A DNA stretch of 55,046 nt from CALKHT01 sp964511575 (GTDB lineage Bacteria > Planctomycetota > Phycisphaerae > Phycisphaerales > Phycisphaeraceae): contig CAZEFM010000013.1 of assembly GCA_964511575.1 (NCBI GenBank), forward strand, positions 1 through 55,046, given 5' to 3'. A program made the translations under genes and the position numbers. Shown here one piece after another: positions 23,396 to 31,542 of the stretch; position 1 is the first letter of the stretch; each line of letters starts with the position of its first letter. The notes below the pieces were generated by a model. It worked only from the letters and a program-made list of their open reading frames with translations. It searched no databases and was not told the DNA's origin.

Positions 23396-25330
23396 ATGAA
23401 GCTGAGGGTCGGGCAAATCGGTTGGACACTCGCCGTGACACTGGCGGTCGGCATCGCAGCACTGTCGCTGCGGGCCGAGGAACCCGCCGCACCGGTGACC
23501 GACCATTGGGCGTTCGTCCCGGTGGCTGCGGTCGAGCCGCCCTCGGTGAACGATCCCGCGTGGGCGCAATCGCCGATCGACCGGCTGCTGTTCGCCCGCT
23601 GGCAGGAACTGGGCATCCGTCCCGCCCGACTGGCGGACAAACGCACGCTCATCCGCCGCGCCACCTTCGACCTCATCGGCCTGCCGCCCACCCCCGAGGA
23701 GGTGCAGGCGTTCCTCGACGACCAAAGCCCCGAAGCGTTCGCCCGCGTGGTCGACCGCCTGCTCGACTCCGCCCACTACGGCGAACGATGGGGCAGGCAC
23801 TGGCTCGACCTGGCGCGCTACAGCGACACCGCCGGCGACTCCAGCGACTACCCCATCCCCCAGGCCTACCTCTACCGCAACTACGTCATCGATGCGTTCA
23901 ATCGCGACATGCCCTACGACCAGTTCCTGCGCGAACAGATCGCAGGCGACAAACTCGCTCAACTCGAACCCGATGACCGGTACGATGAAAAAATCATCGC
24001 CACCGGGTTCATCGCCCTGTCGCGGCGGTTCGGCGGCGTCACCAAGGGGCAACCCCATCTCATCATCGAAGACACCATCGACACGCTCGGCCGCGCCACC
24101 ATGGCGATGACGCTCCGCTGTGCCCGATGCCACGACCACATGACCGACCCGATCACCATGCGCGACTACTACGCGCTCTATGGCATCTTCGAAAGCACAC
24201 GCTACCCCCATCCGGGGGCGGAGCACGGCAAGAAGCCGTTCGACTTCGTGCCGCTCGTTCCGTCTAACCGGAACGACGAAGAAGCAGCGGACAGCGCCGA
24301 GGTGCCGCTCGCCTACGCTGTGATTGACGCCGAGCCACGCGATGCGCGCATCCACGAACGCGGCGAACCGCGCCAGAAAGGCGCCCGCGTCGCGCGCGGC
24401 GTGCCCGCCATCCTCAAGGGCGATCAACCCTTTCGCATTCAAAACGGCAGCGGACGACTCGAACTCGCCCAATGGCTGACCCGACCCGATCACCCGCTCA
24501 CCGCGCGCGTCATGGTCAACCGCATCTGGCAGTACCACTTCGGCCGAGGCATCGTTGCCTCATCCAGCAACTTCGGCGTCAACGGCGACAAACCCACCCA
24601 CCCCCAACTGCTCGACTACCTCGCCAGACGCTTCGTCGAGGAGGGCTGGTCCATCAAGGCGATGCATCGGCAGATCATGCTCTCACGCGTCTACCAGCTT
24701 GCCAGCGATGATCGCGAGGCGTGGTCCCACAACCACGCCATCGACGGCGGAAACACGCTCTTCTGGCAGTTTGAACGGCGACGGCTCGATGCCGAGTCGC
24801 TGCGCGATGCGATGCTCGCCGTCAGCGGCGCACTTGATCGCGAACCGGGCGGCCCCCACCCCTTCCCGCCTGCGGACAAGTGGAACTACACCCAGCACAA
24901 ACAGTTTTCCGACGATTACCCCACCAACAAGCGCAGCGTGTACCAACTCGTCCGACGATTGCGCAAGGACACATTCGGCGAACTGTTCGACGGCCCCGAC
25001 CCCAACGCCAGCACCGAATGCCGCCGCGTCTCCACCGTGCCCACACAGGCGCTGTTCATGATGAACAGCCCGTTTGTGCAGAGTCAGGCACGATCGTTCG
25101 CCCGCCGAATCATGAAAGCGGCATCGGACGACCGTGAGCGCGTCCGCCTGGCGATGGAACTGGCGTGGAGCCACCCCGCGAACGACGACGATATCAGCGA
25201 TGCGCTGGCGTACCTGGAACGCTATCGCGGAGAATTGAAGGAGCCGGATGCCAGCAAAGCCGAGGCGGCCGCCTGGGCGAGCTACTGCCGCATCCTTCTC
25301 GCGAGCAATGCTTTTGTTTACGTGGATTGA
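23396..25330 (+). CDS. DUF1549/DUF1553 (PSCyt2/PSD1) secreted protein, short form
   Basis: A 644-aa planctomycete-type protein. Signal peptide at about 5-27 (QIGWTLAVTLAVGIAALSLRAEE). The DUF1549 part has PIDRLLFARWQELGI, TLIRRATFDLIGLPPTPEEV, YGERWGRHWLDLARYSDT and the haem-like motif LRCARCHDHMTDPI. The DUF1553 part has RPDHPLTARVMVNRIWQYHFGRGIV and a late STVPTQALFMMNSPFV. It has no N-terminal PSCyt1 cytochrome domain and no carbohydrate-binding-like insert, unlike the 1194-aa relative at 46478-50062. Partner DUF1501 gene follows 51 nt later. The family's function is unproven. Start at ATG 23396 is the better fit to the signal peptide; ATG 23378 is possible. Confidence 0.85.
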   Translation: MKLRVGQIGWTLAVTLAVGIAALSLRAEEPAAPVTDHWAFVPVAAVEPPSVNDPAWAQSPIDRLLFARWQELGIRPARLADKRTLIRRATFDLIGLPPTPEEVQAFLDDQSPEAFARVVDRLLDSAHYGERWGRHWLDLARYSDTAGDSSDYPIPQAYLYRNYVIDAFNRDMPYDQFLREQIAGDKLAQLEPDDRYDEKIIATGFIALSRRFGGVTKGQPHLIIEDTIDTLGRATMAMTLRCARCHDHMTDPITMRDYYALYGIFESTRYPHPGAEHGKKPFDFVPLVPSNRNDEEAADSAEVPLAYAVIDAEPRDARIHERGEPRQKGARVARGVPAILKGDQPFRIQNGSGRLELAQWLTRPDHPLTARVMVNRIWQYHFGRGIVASSSNFGVNGDKPTHPQLLDYLARRFVEEGWSIKAMHRQIMLSRVYQLASDDREAWSHNHAIDGGNTLFWQFERRRLDAESLRDAMLAVSGALDREPGGPHPFPPADKWNYTQHKQFSDDYPTNKRSVYQLVRRLRKDTFGELFDGPDPNASTECRRVSTVPTQALFMMNSPFVQSQARSFARRIMKAASDDRERVRLAMELAWSHPANDDDISDALAYLERYRGELKEPDASKAEAAAWASYCRILLASNAFVYVD

Positions 25331-25381
25331 GTTGCAACGTTTGCGGTTTGATGCACACTGAACGCTGAAGTGAGACGACCG

Positions 25382-26734
25382 ATGGGCACCCACGACATGG
25401 ATCGCCGCACCTTCCTCGCGACAACCGCCGCGCTTGCCGCCGCGCCGTTCCTCGGCTCACGCGCCGCCGCTCAGACGCATCCCCTTGCCGCCCGGCCGGC
25501 ACACTTCGCGCCCAAAGCCAAACGCGCCATCATGCTCTTCATGACCGGCGGCGTCTCCCACGTCGACACCTTCGACCCCAAGCCCAAACTCAACGCCGAC
25601 CACGGCAAGGCACTGCGCAAGGAATACCACCTCACCGCCTCACTCTTCAAAGCCAAACCGCGCGCCAAATGCGGCATCGAAGTCAGCGACCTCTTCGCCA
25701 ACGTCGGCGAACGCATGGATGACATCTGCCTCATCCGCTCCATGATTGCCGACCACGGCGACCACTTCGAAGCCACGCTCGGCATGCACACGGGCTCCAT
25801 CAACTTCGCCATGCCCTCCATGGGCGCGTGGGTGAGCTACGGCCTGGGCACGTACAACAAGGACCTGCCCTCCCATGTCGTCTTTGCCAAGGACCTGCCC
25901 TATGCCGGGGCACAGGTCTACGACTCCAACTTCCTGCCCGCCTACCACCAGGGCGCGCGCATCGTGCCCGGCAGAACACCCATCCGACACCTCGAACCCA
26001 TCGGCGGCAACGCGCACCTGCAGGAAATCGAGCTGGCCATGCTGCAACGCCTCGACATGAAGCACCTGCAGCAGCGCCACCACGACGATGAACTCGCCGC
26101 CCGCATGCAGAGCTTCACCACCGCACGCGGACTGCAGCAGCAAGCGCCCGAAGTCTTCGACATCAGCCACGAATCCGACCACACGCTCGAACTCTACGGC
26201 ATGAAGCGCGGCGACACGCAAAGCTTCGGCTGGCAATGCCTCATGGCACGACGCATGGCCGAACGCGGCGTCCGCTTCATCGAACTCATCGACACCGGCG
26301 CAAGCGGCAACTGGGATTCACACGGCAACATGCGCGACCACGAACGCCTCGCCGCCAAAGTCGACAAACCCATCGCCGGCCTGCTCACCGACCTGAAGCA
26401 GCGCGGCCTGCTCGACGACACGCTCGTCATCTGGTGCACGGAGTTCGGCCGAACTCCCGGCATCAAGGACCCCAACGGAAAGGGACGCGAGCACCACCGC
26501 AACGCCTTCAGTTGCTGGCTCGCCGGCGGCGGCGTCAAGGGCGGCTACGTCCACGGCGCAACCGACGAATACGGCGAAAACGTCATCGACAAACCTGTAC
26601 GCATCCACGACTTCCACGCCACCATCCTCCACCTCATGGGCGTCAACCATGAGCAACTCACCTACCACCACGCCGGCCGGGACTTCCGCCTCACCGATGT
26701 CCACGGCAACATCATCCACGACCTCATCGCATAA
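25382..26734 (+). CDS. DUF1501 family protein with Tat-like signal
   Basis: A 450-aa member of the sulfatase-like DUF1501 family common in planctomycetes. The N-terminus has the twin-arginine pattern DRRTFLATTAALAAAPFLGSRAAAQ. Family blocks include KRAIMLFMTGGVSHVDTFDPKP, HTGSINFAMPSMGAWVSYGLGT, AERGVRFIELIDTGASGNWDSH, LVIWCTEFGRTPG and LHLMGVNHEQLTYHHAGRDFRLTDVHG. It pairs with the PSD1 gene upstream. The start may be ATG 25382 or 25397; the Tat motif suits either. Confidence 0.9.
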   Translation: MGTHDMDRRTFLATTAALAAAPFLGSRAAAQTHPLAARPAHFAPKAKRAIMLFMTGGVSHVDTFDPKPKLNADHGKALRKEYHLTASLFKAKPRAKCGIEVSDLFANVGERMDDICLIRSMIADHGDHFEATLGMHTGSINFAMPSMGAWVSYGLGTYNKDLPSHVVFAKDLPYAGAQVYDSNFLPAYHQGARIVPGRTPIRHLEPIGGNAHLQEIELAMLQRLDMKHLQQRHHDDELAARMQSFTTARGLQQQAPEVFDISHESDHTLELYGMKRGDTQSFGWQCLMARRMAERGVRFIELIDTGASGNWDSHGNMRDHERLAAKVDKPIAGLLTDLKQRGLLDDTLVIWCTEFGRTPGIKDPNGKGREHHRNAFSCWLAGGGVKGGYVHGATDEYGENVIDKPVRIHDFHATILHLMGVNHEQLTYHHAGRDFRLTDVHGNIIHDLIA

Positions 26735-26740
26735 AGCCTT

Positions 26741-27003
26741 TTGACTGCGGATGACGCGGATGGGTGCGGATATGCAGCCAGTGGTTGACCACCGATCGCA
26801 CGGACCGCACGGATAAAGAAGTAGCCTCGCGGCTATCACATCTGACATGCAGCACCGCGACTGTGGTTCGCGCACGCTCACCCAACTTCCAAACTCCATC
26901 ACCAATATCCGCACCATCCGCGCCCATCCGCGGTCAAACCTTCTCGTTCCCCCATCCGTGCCATCCGTGTGATCCGTGGTCAAACCCTCCCATCCGCGGT
27001 CAC
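26741..27003. repeat. Composite inverted array of CGGAT-type repeats
   Basis: Two modules on the left, A (GCGGAT units, 26742-26772) and B (CACGGA units, 26783-26814), recur on the right in the opposite orientation as A' (26904-26937) and B' (26951-26985), with an extra half A (CATCCGCGGTCA, 26991-27002). A 14-nt palindrome TAGCCTCGCGGCTA lies at 26822-26835. B' is a 30/32 match to 3200-3231. It fills the gap between the DUF1501 gene and the kinase gene and reaches into the kinase promoter. Confidence 0.75.
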
Positions 27004-27015
27004 CGGCGTTTCTGA

Positions 27016-27021
27016 TATACT
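27016..27021 (+). promoter_or_regulatory. Extended -10 for the PfkB kinase gene
   Basis: TATACT preceded by TGA. The expected -35 position (about 26993-26998) lies inside the last repeat module, so the repeat edge overlaps the promoter. The leader would be about 45 nt. Confidence 0.5.
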
Positions 27022-27072
27022 CCGCGCCCCCGCAAAAACACACGCACCATTGTGAGAAAAAGGAAGATCGGC

Positions 27073-28170
27073 ATGGGGCTCAATATCCGCCAAGCGTCGG
27101 ATTGTGAACTGGACCTGGTGTCGTTGGGGGAATGCATGGTTCGTCTGTCGCCTCCCGGCGCGGGACGCATCGAGTTCGCCAACCTGATGGAAGTGTGGGT
27201 TGGCGGCGGGGAGTACAACGTTGCTTACGCCTTGTCGCGGCTGGGCCTGCGCACCGGTTGGGTCGGCGGGCTCGTCGACAACCCGGTGGGCAAAATCATC
27301 CTCAACCACGCCCGGGCGATGAAGCTGGACACCCGCCATGTCGTGAACCTGCCTTACGACGGCGTCGGCCGGGAGGCACGCATCGGCCTGAACTTCACCG
27401 AAGTCGGCGTCGGCCCCCGCGCCAGCGTCACCCTCTACGACCGCGGCCACTCCGCCACCTCCAAAATGAAGCCCGGCGATGTCGACTGGAACACCCTCTT
27501 CAAGAAACGCGGCGTGCGCTGGCTCCACACCGGCGGCATCTTCACCTGCCTCAGCGAAACCACCCGCCTCGTCACCGCCGAGGCGCTCCAGGCCGCCCAC
27601 GAAGCCGGAACCATCGTTTCCTACGACCTCAACTTCCGCGCCAAGCTCTGGTCCAGCGCCGAAGCCATCGCCACCACCCGGCCGCTGGTGAAGTACATCG
27701 ATTGCCTCATCGGCAACGAGGAAGACTTCCAGAAGGTGCTCGGCTACGAAGTGGAAGGCGCGGATGAGAACCTCAAGGAACTGCCCATCGAAAGCTATAA
27801 GAAGATGGTGCGCCGCGTCGCCAGCGACTATCCCAACCTCAGGGTGATCGGCACGACGCTCCGCGAAGTGATCAGCGCCAGCGAGAACAACTGGTCCGCC
27901 ATCCTCTATTGGGCCGAGACCGACACGTTCTATCACGGCCCAACCTTCGACCGGCTCATCATCGAGGACCGCGTGGGTGGCGGCGACGGCTTCGCCTCGG
28001 GGTTCGCCTACTCGTTCCTCACCCGTCACCCCGCCGACCCTCAGCACGCCGTCAACTACGGCACAGCCCACGGCGCGCTGCTGCAGACCACCCGGGGCGA
28101 CACCAGCCAGATCACCCTCAAGGAACTCGACCACGTGGCGGGCGGCGGCTCGGCCCGCATCGTCCGCTGA
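27073..28170 (+). CDS. PfkB-family sugar kinase (2-keto-3-deoxygluconate kinase-like)
   Basis: A 365-aa ribokinase-family enzyme that phosphorylates a sugar or sugar acid. N-terminal LVSLGECMVRLSPPG (about 15-29) and the glycine-rich GGGEYNVAYALSRLGL are family features. The catalytic anion-hole motif appears as DRVGGGDGFASGFAYSFL, with the base Asp in GGGD. The pattern is closest to KDG kinases, but the substrate is not certain. Start at ATG 27073 with AGGAAG upstream; the frame also opens at GTG 27052. A hairpin without T-run follows the gene (28202-28226). Confidence 0.85.
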   Translation: MGLNIRQASDCELDLVSLGECMVRLSPPGAGRIEFANLMEVWVGGGEYNVAYALSRLGLRTGWVGGLVDNPVGKIILNHARAMKLDTRHVVNLPYDGVGREARIGLNFTEVGVGPRASVTLYDRGHSATSKMKPGDVDWNTLFKKRGVRWLHTGGIFTCLSETTRLVTAEALQAAHEAGTIVSYDLNFRAKLWSSAEAIATTRPLVKYIDCLIGNEEDFQKVLGYEVEGADENLKELPIESYKKMVRRVASDYPNLRVIGTTLREVISASENNWSAILYWAETDTFYHGPTFDRLIIEDRVGGGDGFASGFAYSFLTRHPADPQHAVNYGTAHGALLQTTRGDTSQITLKELDHVAGGGSARIVR

Positions 28171-28246
28171 CCCATTAAAAAACGCCGTTCAGCCGAATTC
28201 AGCCCTTCCCCACGGTCCCGGAAGGGCACATCTTCGGCCGCACCGC

Positions 28247-28274
28247 TTGACACGCCCCCGTCCACCGGTACACT
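28247..28274 (+). promoter_or_regulatory. Consensus sigma70 promoter for rplM-rpsI
   Basis: A perfect TTGACA (28247-28252), 16-nt spacer and TACACT (28269-28274). The leader would be about 37 nt before the rplM ATG. Confidence 0.75.
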
Positions 28275-28317
28275 ACCGCGTTTCCGGTGGCTACCCCCGT
28301 ATAGAGATACCGCAGCG

Positions 28318-28752
28318 ATGAACCGCCAGACTTACCTTGCAAAGAACGACGAAGTGACCCGCGATTGGCGGCTCATTGACGCTACCGATCAGGTGCTCGG
28401 CCGCCTGGCTGCCCGCCTGGCGACGATCCTCACGGGCAAGGACAAGCCCACGTACACCCCCCATCACGATGTGGGCGACTACGTGATTGTCACCAACGCC
28501 CAGAAGATCCGTCTCACCGGCGCCAAGCTGGACAACAAGTTCTTCCAGACCTACTCGGGCTATCCCAGCGGTCAGAAGAACTACAGCTACCGCTGGATGA
28601 TGGAGAACAAGCCCGAGCTTCTGCTGGAGCGGGCGGTTCGACGCATGATGCCGCGCAACAAGCTTGCCCGTCATCAGCTCAGCAAGCTCAAGATCTACGC
28701 CGGCGCGGAGCATCCGCACCAGGCGCAGCAGCCCAAGACCATGGAACTTTAA
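28318..28752 (+). CDS. rplM: 50S ribosomal protein L13
   Basis: A 144-aa large-subunit protein, normal length. Characteristic blocks: DWRLIDATDQVLGRLAARLATILTGKDKPTYTPHHDVGDYVIV (about 16-58), RLTGAKLDNK, YSGYPSGQK and LLERAVRRMMPRNKLARHQLSKLKIYAGAEHPHQAQ. It is followed by rpsI 60 nt later, the usual pairing, under one strong promoter. Confidence 0.96.
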   Translation: MNRQTYLAKNDEVTRDWRLIDATDQVLGRLAARLATILTGKDKPTYTPHHDVGDYVIVTNAQKIRLTGAKLDNKFFQTYSGYPSGQKNYSYRWMMENKPELLLERAVRRMMPRNKLARHQLSKLKIYAGAEHPHQAQQPKTMEL

Positions 28753-28812
28753 ACCGCGACGATCTCGCCGCGGTCGCCCGACTGAAACTTCTGGCCTCAG
28801 ACGAACGACCCT

Positions 28813-29292
28813 ATGACGACCATTGACACCACCGCCGCGACCGAAACCGCGCCCCAGCCGCCCGCCCGCCCCGTTCAGCAACCTCAGCGGGTGAAGACCG
28901 GCAAGGGTGGCTACATCTGGGGGACCGGCCGTCGCAAGACCGCCGTTGCCCGTGTCCGCGTGAAGGCCGGCGATGGCAAGTTCATCGTCAACGACAAGCC
29001 CGTCGACGAGTTCTTCCACGAACTGCGCGACCGCGAGGACGTCAAGGCCCCGCTCCGCAAGACCAAGACCGAAGGTAAGGTCGACGTGCTCGTCACCGTC
29101 ATGGGTGGCGGATACACCGGTCAGGCCGGCGCTGTTCGCCTCGGCCTCGCCCGTGCCCTCAAGGGTTACGATGCGACGCTCGAACCCATCCTCCGCGAGA
29201 ACGAGTTCCTCACCCGCGACCCGCGCGAAGTGGAACGCAAGAAGTACGGCCAGCCCGGCGCCCGCCGTCGCTTCCAGTTCTCCAAACGCTGA
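28813..29292 (+). CDS. rpsI: 30S ribosomal protein S9
   Basis: A 159-aa small-subunit protein. The first 30 residues are a Thr/Pro/Gln-rich extension not present in most S9 proteins. The conserved body follows: YIWGTGRRKTAVARVRVKAGDGKFIVND, VTVMGGGYTGQAGAVRLGLARAL, and the basic tail KKYGQPGARRRFQFSKR that reaches the P-site tRNA. No Shine-Dalgarno is obvious; translation may depend on rplM. A strong terminator follows. Confidence 0.96.
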   Translation: MTTIDTTAATETAPQPPARPVQQPQRVKTGKGGYIWGTGRRKTAVARVRVKAGDGKFIVNDKPVDEFFHELRDREDVKAPLRKTKTEGKVDVLVTVMGGGYTGQAGAVRLGLARALKGYDATLEPILRENEFLTRDPREVERKKYGQPGARRRFQFSKR

Positions 29293-29320
29293 TTACAGCG
29301 ACAACCACGAAATCCCCGAA

Positions 29321-29351
29321 ACCCGTCGTCCACACGACGGGTTTTTCTTTT
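29321..29351 (+). terminator. Rho-independent terminator of rplM-rpsI
   Basis: ACCCGTCGT (29321-29329) and ACGACGGGT (29334-29342) form a perfect 9-bp stem with a CCAC loop, followed by TTTTCTTTTT. Confidence 0.9.
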
Positions 29352-29387
29352 TGGTGGCTCGCACGGACACGCCGTACCAATCCCCCC

Positions 29388-30503
29388 TCACCCGATCCCG
29401 ACGTCGCTGGCGGACATGGTCATCACTTCGATCGCCTTGCGCGCCGCCATCGTACGTGTTTCGACATGGAGCACCCGGAAGATGTTCTCCAGGTGTTTCT
29501 GCACCGTGCGTGAGCTCATCGCGAGAATCTGCGCCACCTCGGGGTTGGTTTTGCCCTGGGCGACCCAGTAGAGCACCTGCGCCTGCCGCGGGGTGATCCC
29601 CAGATCGCGCAGCCGCGCCAGTGCCGCGTCCACATCGTACTCCTCGATGCAGATCACCCATCGCTGATTATCCGCATCGAGGTTGGCGGTGATGGTGAGA
29701 TTGCTCCGGCCCTGATTGACGCGCCAGGGATTGGCCGCGATCAGGCCGTTCACCTCCGGTTGCCGCAGCGCATTGAGCCAATGGGCCAGCGCCCGCGGCA
29801 GCCGGTCGGATTTAGCCCAATCACTGTCGAAGTACCGTGTCATCTGTTCCCGCGCCCGCGAGGTGCAGACAATCATCCGATCGCTGCCATCCACCACAAT
29901 GACCCCTTGCGGCAGCGACTCGAGGACACTCATCGCCCCCACCACCATCTCCCCCTGCCGGGCATACTGCAGCGATCGTTCGTACGCCTGCTGCAGGTGC
30001 GGTCGCAACAGGTTCAGACACAACCGATCGCGTTCGGTGAAGTCGCTGCCCTCGCGGTTGAGCGCCAGGCCCACCTCAACCGTCGACTTGCCCGGCAGCC
30101 GCACCACCATCTGATGGTTCACGCCCAGATACCGGTAGCAATCCTGATAAAGGCCCAGCGCCTGAAACCGGCTGTCGGACAGGAAGTCGCTGATCCGCCG
30201 CGCCCCGGCGTGCGGGTGCGACTTGAAAAAGTGCAGCACCGGATGTTCGTTGAAATGGGCGGCGGCGGCGTCCTGCACGCTGGGCCACTGCCGATCGATC
30301 GCCGGGTCCGAGCACAGCCCCCCCGTCGTCCGCTCGACCAGATCGACCTCATCGTAGGAGGCATATTCGCAGGGCACGATCCGCCGAACCACATCGACCA
30401 TGGCGGCCGTCAGCCGTGACGGGTCAGGATGGGTATGCAGCTCACGTACCGCGTTGAGCAGCATGAGCCAGTCGCGCTCGTCGAGTTGGATTCGCCTGCT
30501 CAT
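29388..30503 (-). CDS. LuxR/GerE-type transcriptional regulator
   Basis: A 371-aa regulator. The C-terminal GerE helix-turn-helix is clear: LGITPRQAQVLYWVAQGKTNPEVAQILAMSSRTVQKHLENIFRVL (about 304-348). The N-terminal 300 residues look like a sensor region with GAF/PAS-like parts (VLESLPQGVIVVDGSDRMIVCTSRAREQM), but no ligand can be named. No receiver domain. It is divergent from the PEP-CTERM gene with 303 nt between them, so control of that gene is possible but unproven. No ribosome site is obvious at ATG 30503. Confidence 0.85.
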   Translation of the reverse strand: MSRRIQLDERDWLMLLNAVRELHTHPDPSRLTAAMVDVVRRIVPCEYASYDEVDLVERTTGGLCSDPAIDRQWPSVQDAAAAHFNEHPVLHFFKSHPHAGARRISDFLSDSRFQALGLYQDCYRYLGVNHQMVVRLPGKSTVEVGLALNREGSDFTERDRLCLNLLRPHLQQAYERSLQYARQGEMVVGAMSVLESLPQGVIVVDGSDRMIVCTSRAREQMTRYFDSDWAKSDRLPRALAHWLNALRQPEVNGLIAANPWRVNQGRSNLTITANLDADNQRWVICIEEYDVDAALARLRDLGITPRQAQVLYWVAQGKTNPEVAQILAMSSRTVQKHLENIFRVLHVETRTMAARKAIEVMTMSASDVGIG

Positions 30504-30806
30504 GAATTCAGCAATCCAGGGTCTCTTCCCGGAATTGCCTCACCCCCGCACGACCATGAATACCAGAAAACAAGCCTGCGGAAAAGATTTATATCGGTCC
30601 GAAACCGCTGGCGGTCGAACTTTGAACCGACTATTTCCCGCCAAATACGCCAGATGACGTATTGCGGCAAACTCCAGCGAGATTAGAGTTTGCGTTTGAG
30701 CGAAGCATCGAAGTGCATCGCTCGCTCACCTCGCGTGAGGGAGGACGAGAACGAAGGCAAACGCCCGAGTCGCGAAGCGGTCGCGGCGGCGCTCAGGAGG
30801 AACCCC
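30504..30806 (+). promoter_or_regulatory. Structured leader region of the PEP-CTERM gene
   Basis: A set of stems precedes the GTG start. AAACTC/GAGTTT spans 30669-30691. GCGTTTG (30692-30698) can pair with CAAACGC (30758-30764) and would enclose two hairpins: GAGCGA/TCGCTC (30698-30703 with 30718-30723), extended by three further pairs, and CTCAC/GTGAG (30725-30729 with 30735-30739). AGGAGG (30795-30800) is the ribosome site. No promoter was placed. It matches no riboswitch class that I recognise. Confidence 0.4.
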
Positions 30807-31441
30807 GTGCAAAATCTCGACAGACTCATGTGCGTTGCGGCCTTCGCGGCGTCGATCGCCTTTGCCCAGACCCCTGCCGACGCCCAGACCAGGTGGCATC
30901 TCACCGGGGATGGCAACTGGAACGTCGCCGACAACTGGGACACCCACGCGGTGCCCAACGATCCCGGGATCGATGTCGTGATCGATGGCGACGGCAACGT
31001 CAACGTCGTGGTCTCCCTCAACATGTTGGCATCCGTGAACGACCTGACGATCGATGCGGGCGACACGCTTTTGATCAACAACGCGCAGCGGCTGAGCATT
31101 TTCAGCGAGCTGATCAACAACGGGATCCTCCGCATCAACTCATCCGTGTCATCCACCAACCTGCAACCGGTGGGTGACGTCACCTTCAGCGGCAGCGGCG
31201 CGGTGGTATTGGCCAACTCCTCGGCTTACCTCTACGACATCGCCAACACCAACGGTGCGGCCGATCACCTGACCAATGACGTCGACCACACCATCCGCGG
31301 CGTCGGTGACATCGGGTGGCAGAACACCCTGCAGATCACCAATCACGGTTTGATCCATGCCGATGTCAACGGTGGAACCCTCAATCTCACCCCCAACAGC
31401 GGCGGCATGATCAACACCGGCACGCTCCGTGCCTCCAACGG
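30807..31441 (+). CDS. PEP-CTERM surface protein, N-terminal part (interrupted by gap)
   Basis: GTG start at 30807 with AGGAGG six nt upstream. A signal peptide follows (LMCVAAFAASIAFAQTPADAQT), then beta-helix-like repeats of the kind seen in autotransporter-like and PEP-CTERM proteins (WNVADNWDTHAVPNDPG, LTIDAGDTLLINNAQRLSIFSELINNGILRI). The last complete part, DHTIRGVGDIGWQNTLQITNHGLIHADV through NTGTLRASNG, is a repeat also found after the gap. The reading frame runs into the N run at 31442; the rest of the protein is the next feature. Confidence 0.8.
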
Positions 31442-31541
31442 NNNNNNNNNNNNNNNNNNNNNNNNNNNNNNNNNNNNNNNNNNNNNNNNNNNNNNNNNNN
31501 NNNNNNNNNNNNNNNNNNNNNNNNNNNNNNNNNNNNNNNNN
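31442..31541. other. Assembly gap of 100 N
   Basis: Exactly 100 N, a placeholder of unknown true size. The flanking sequences encode near-identical repeat units, so the assembler probably could not resolve the number of copies. The reading frame changes across it, which fits an arbitrary gap length. Confidence 0.95.
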
Positions 31542-31542
31542 C

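Noticed and set aside
26741..27003. Repeat array as a CRISPR
   Set aside because: Units are about 10 nt, degenerate and in both orientations, with no constant spacers and no cas genes.
31442..31541. Frame change in the PEP-CTERM gene as a real frameshift
   Set aside because: The change falls in a run of 100 N of arbitrary length, so it says nothing about the true sequence.
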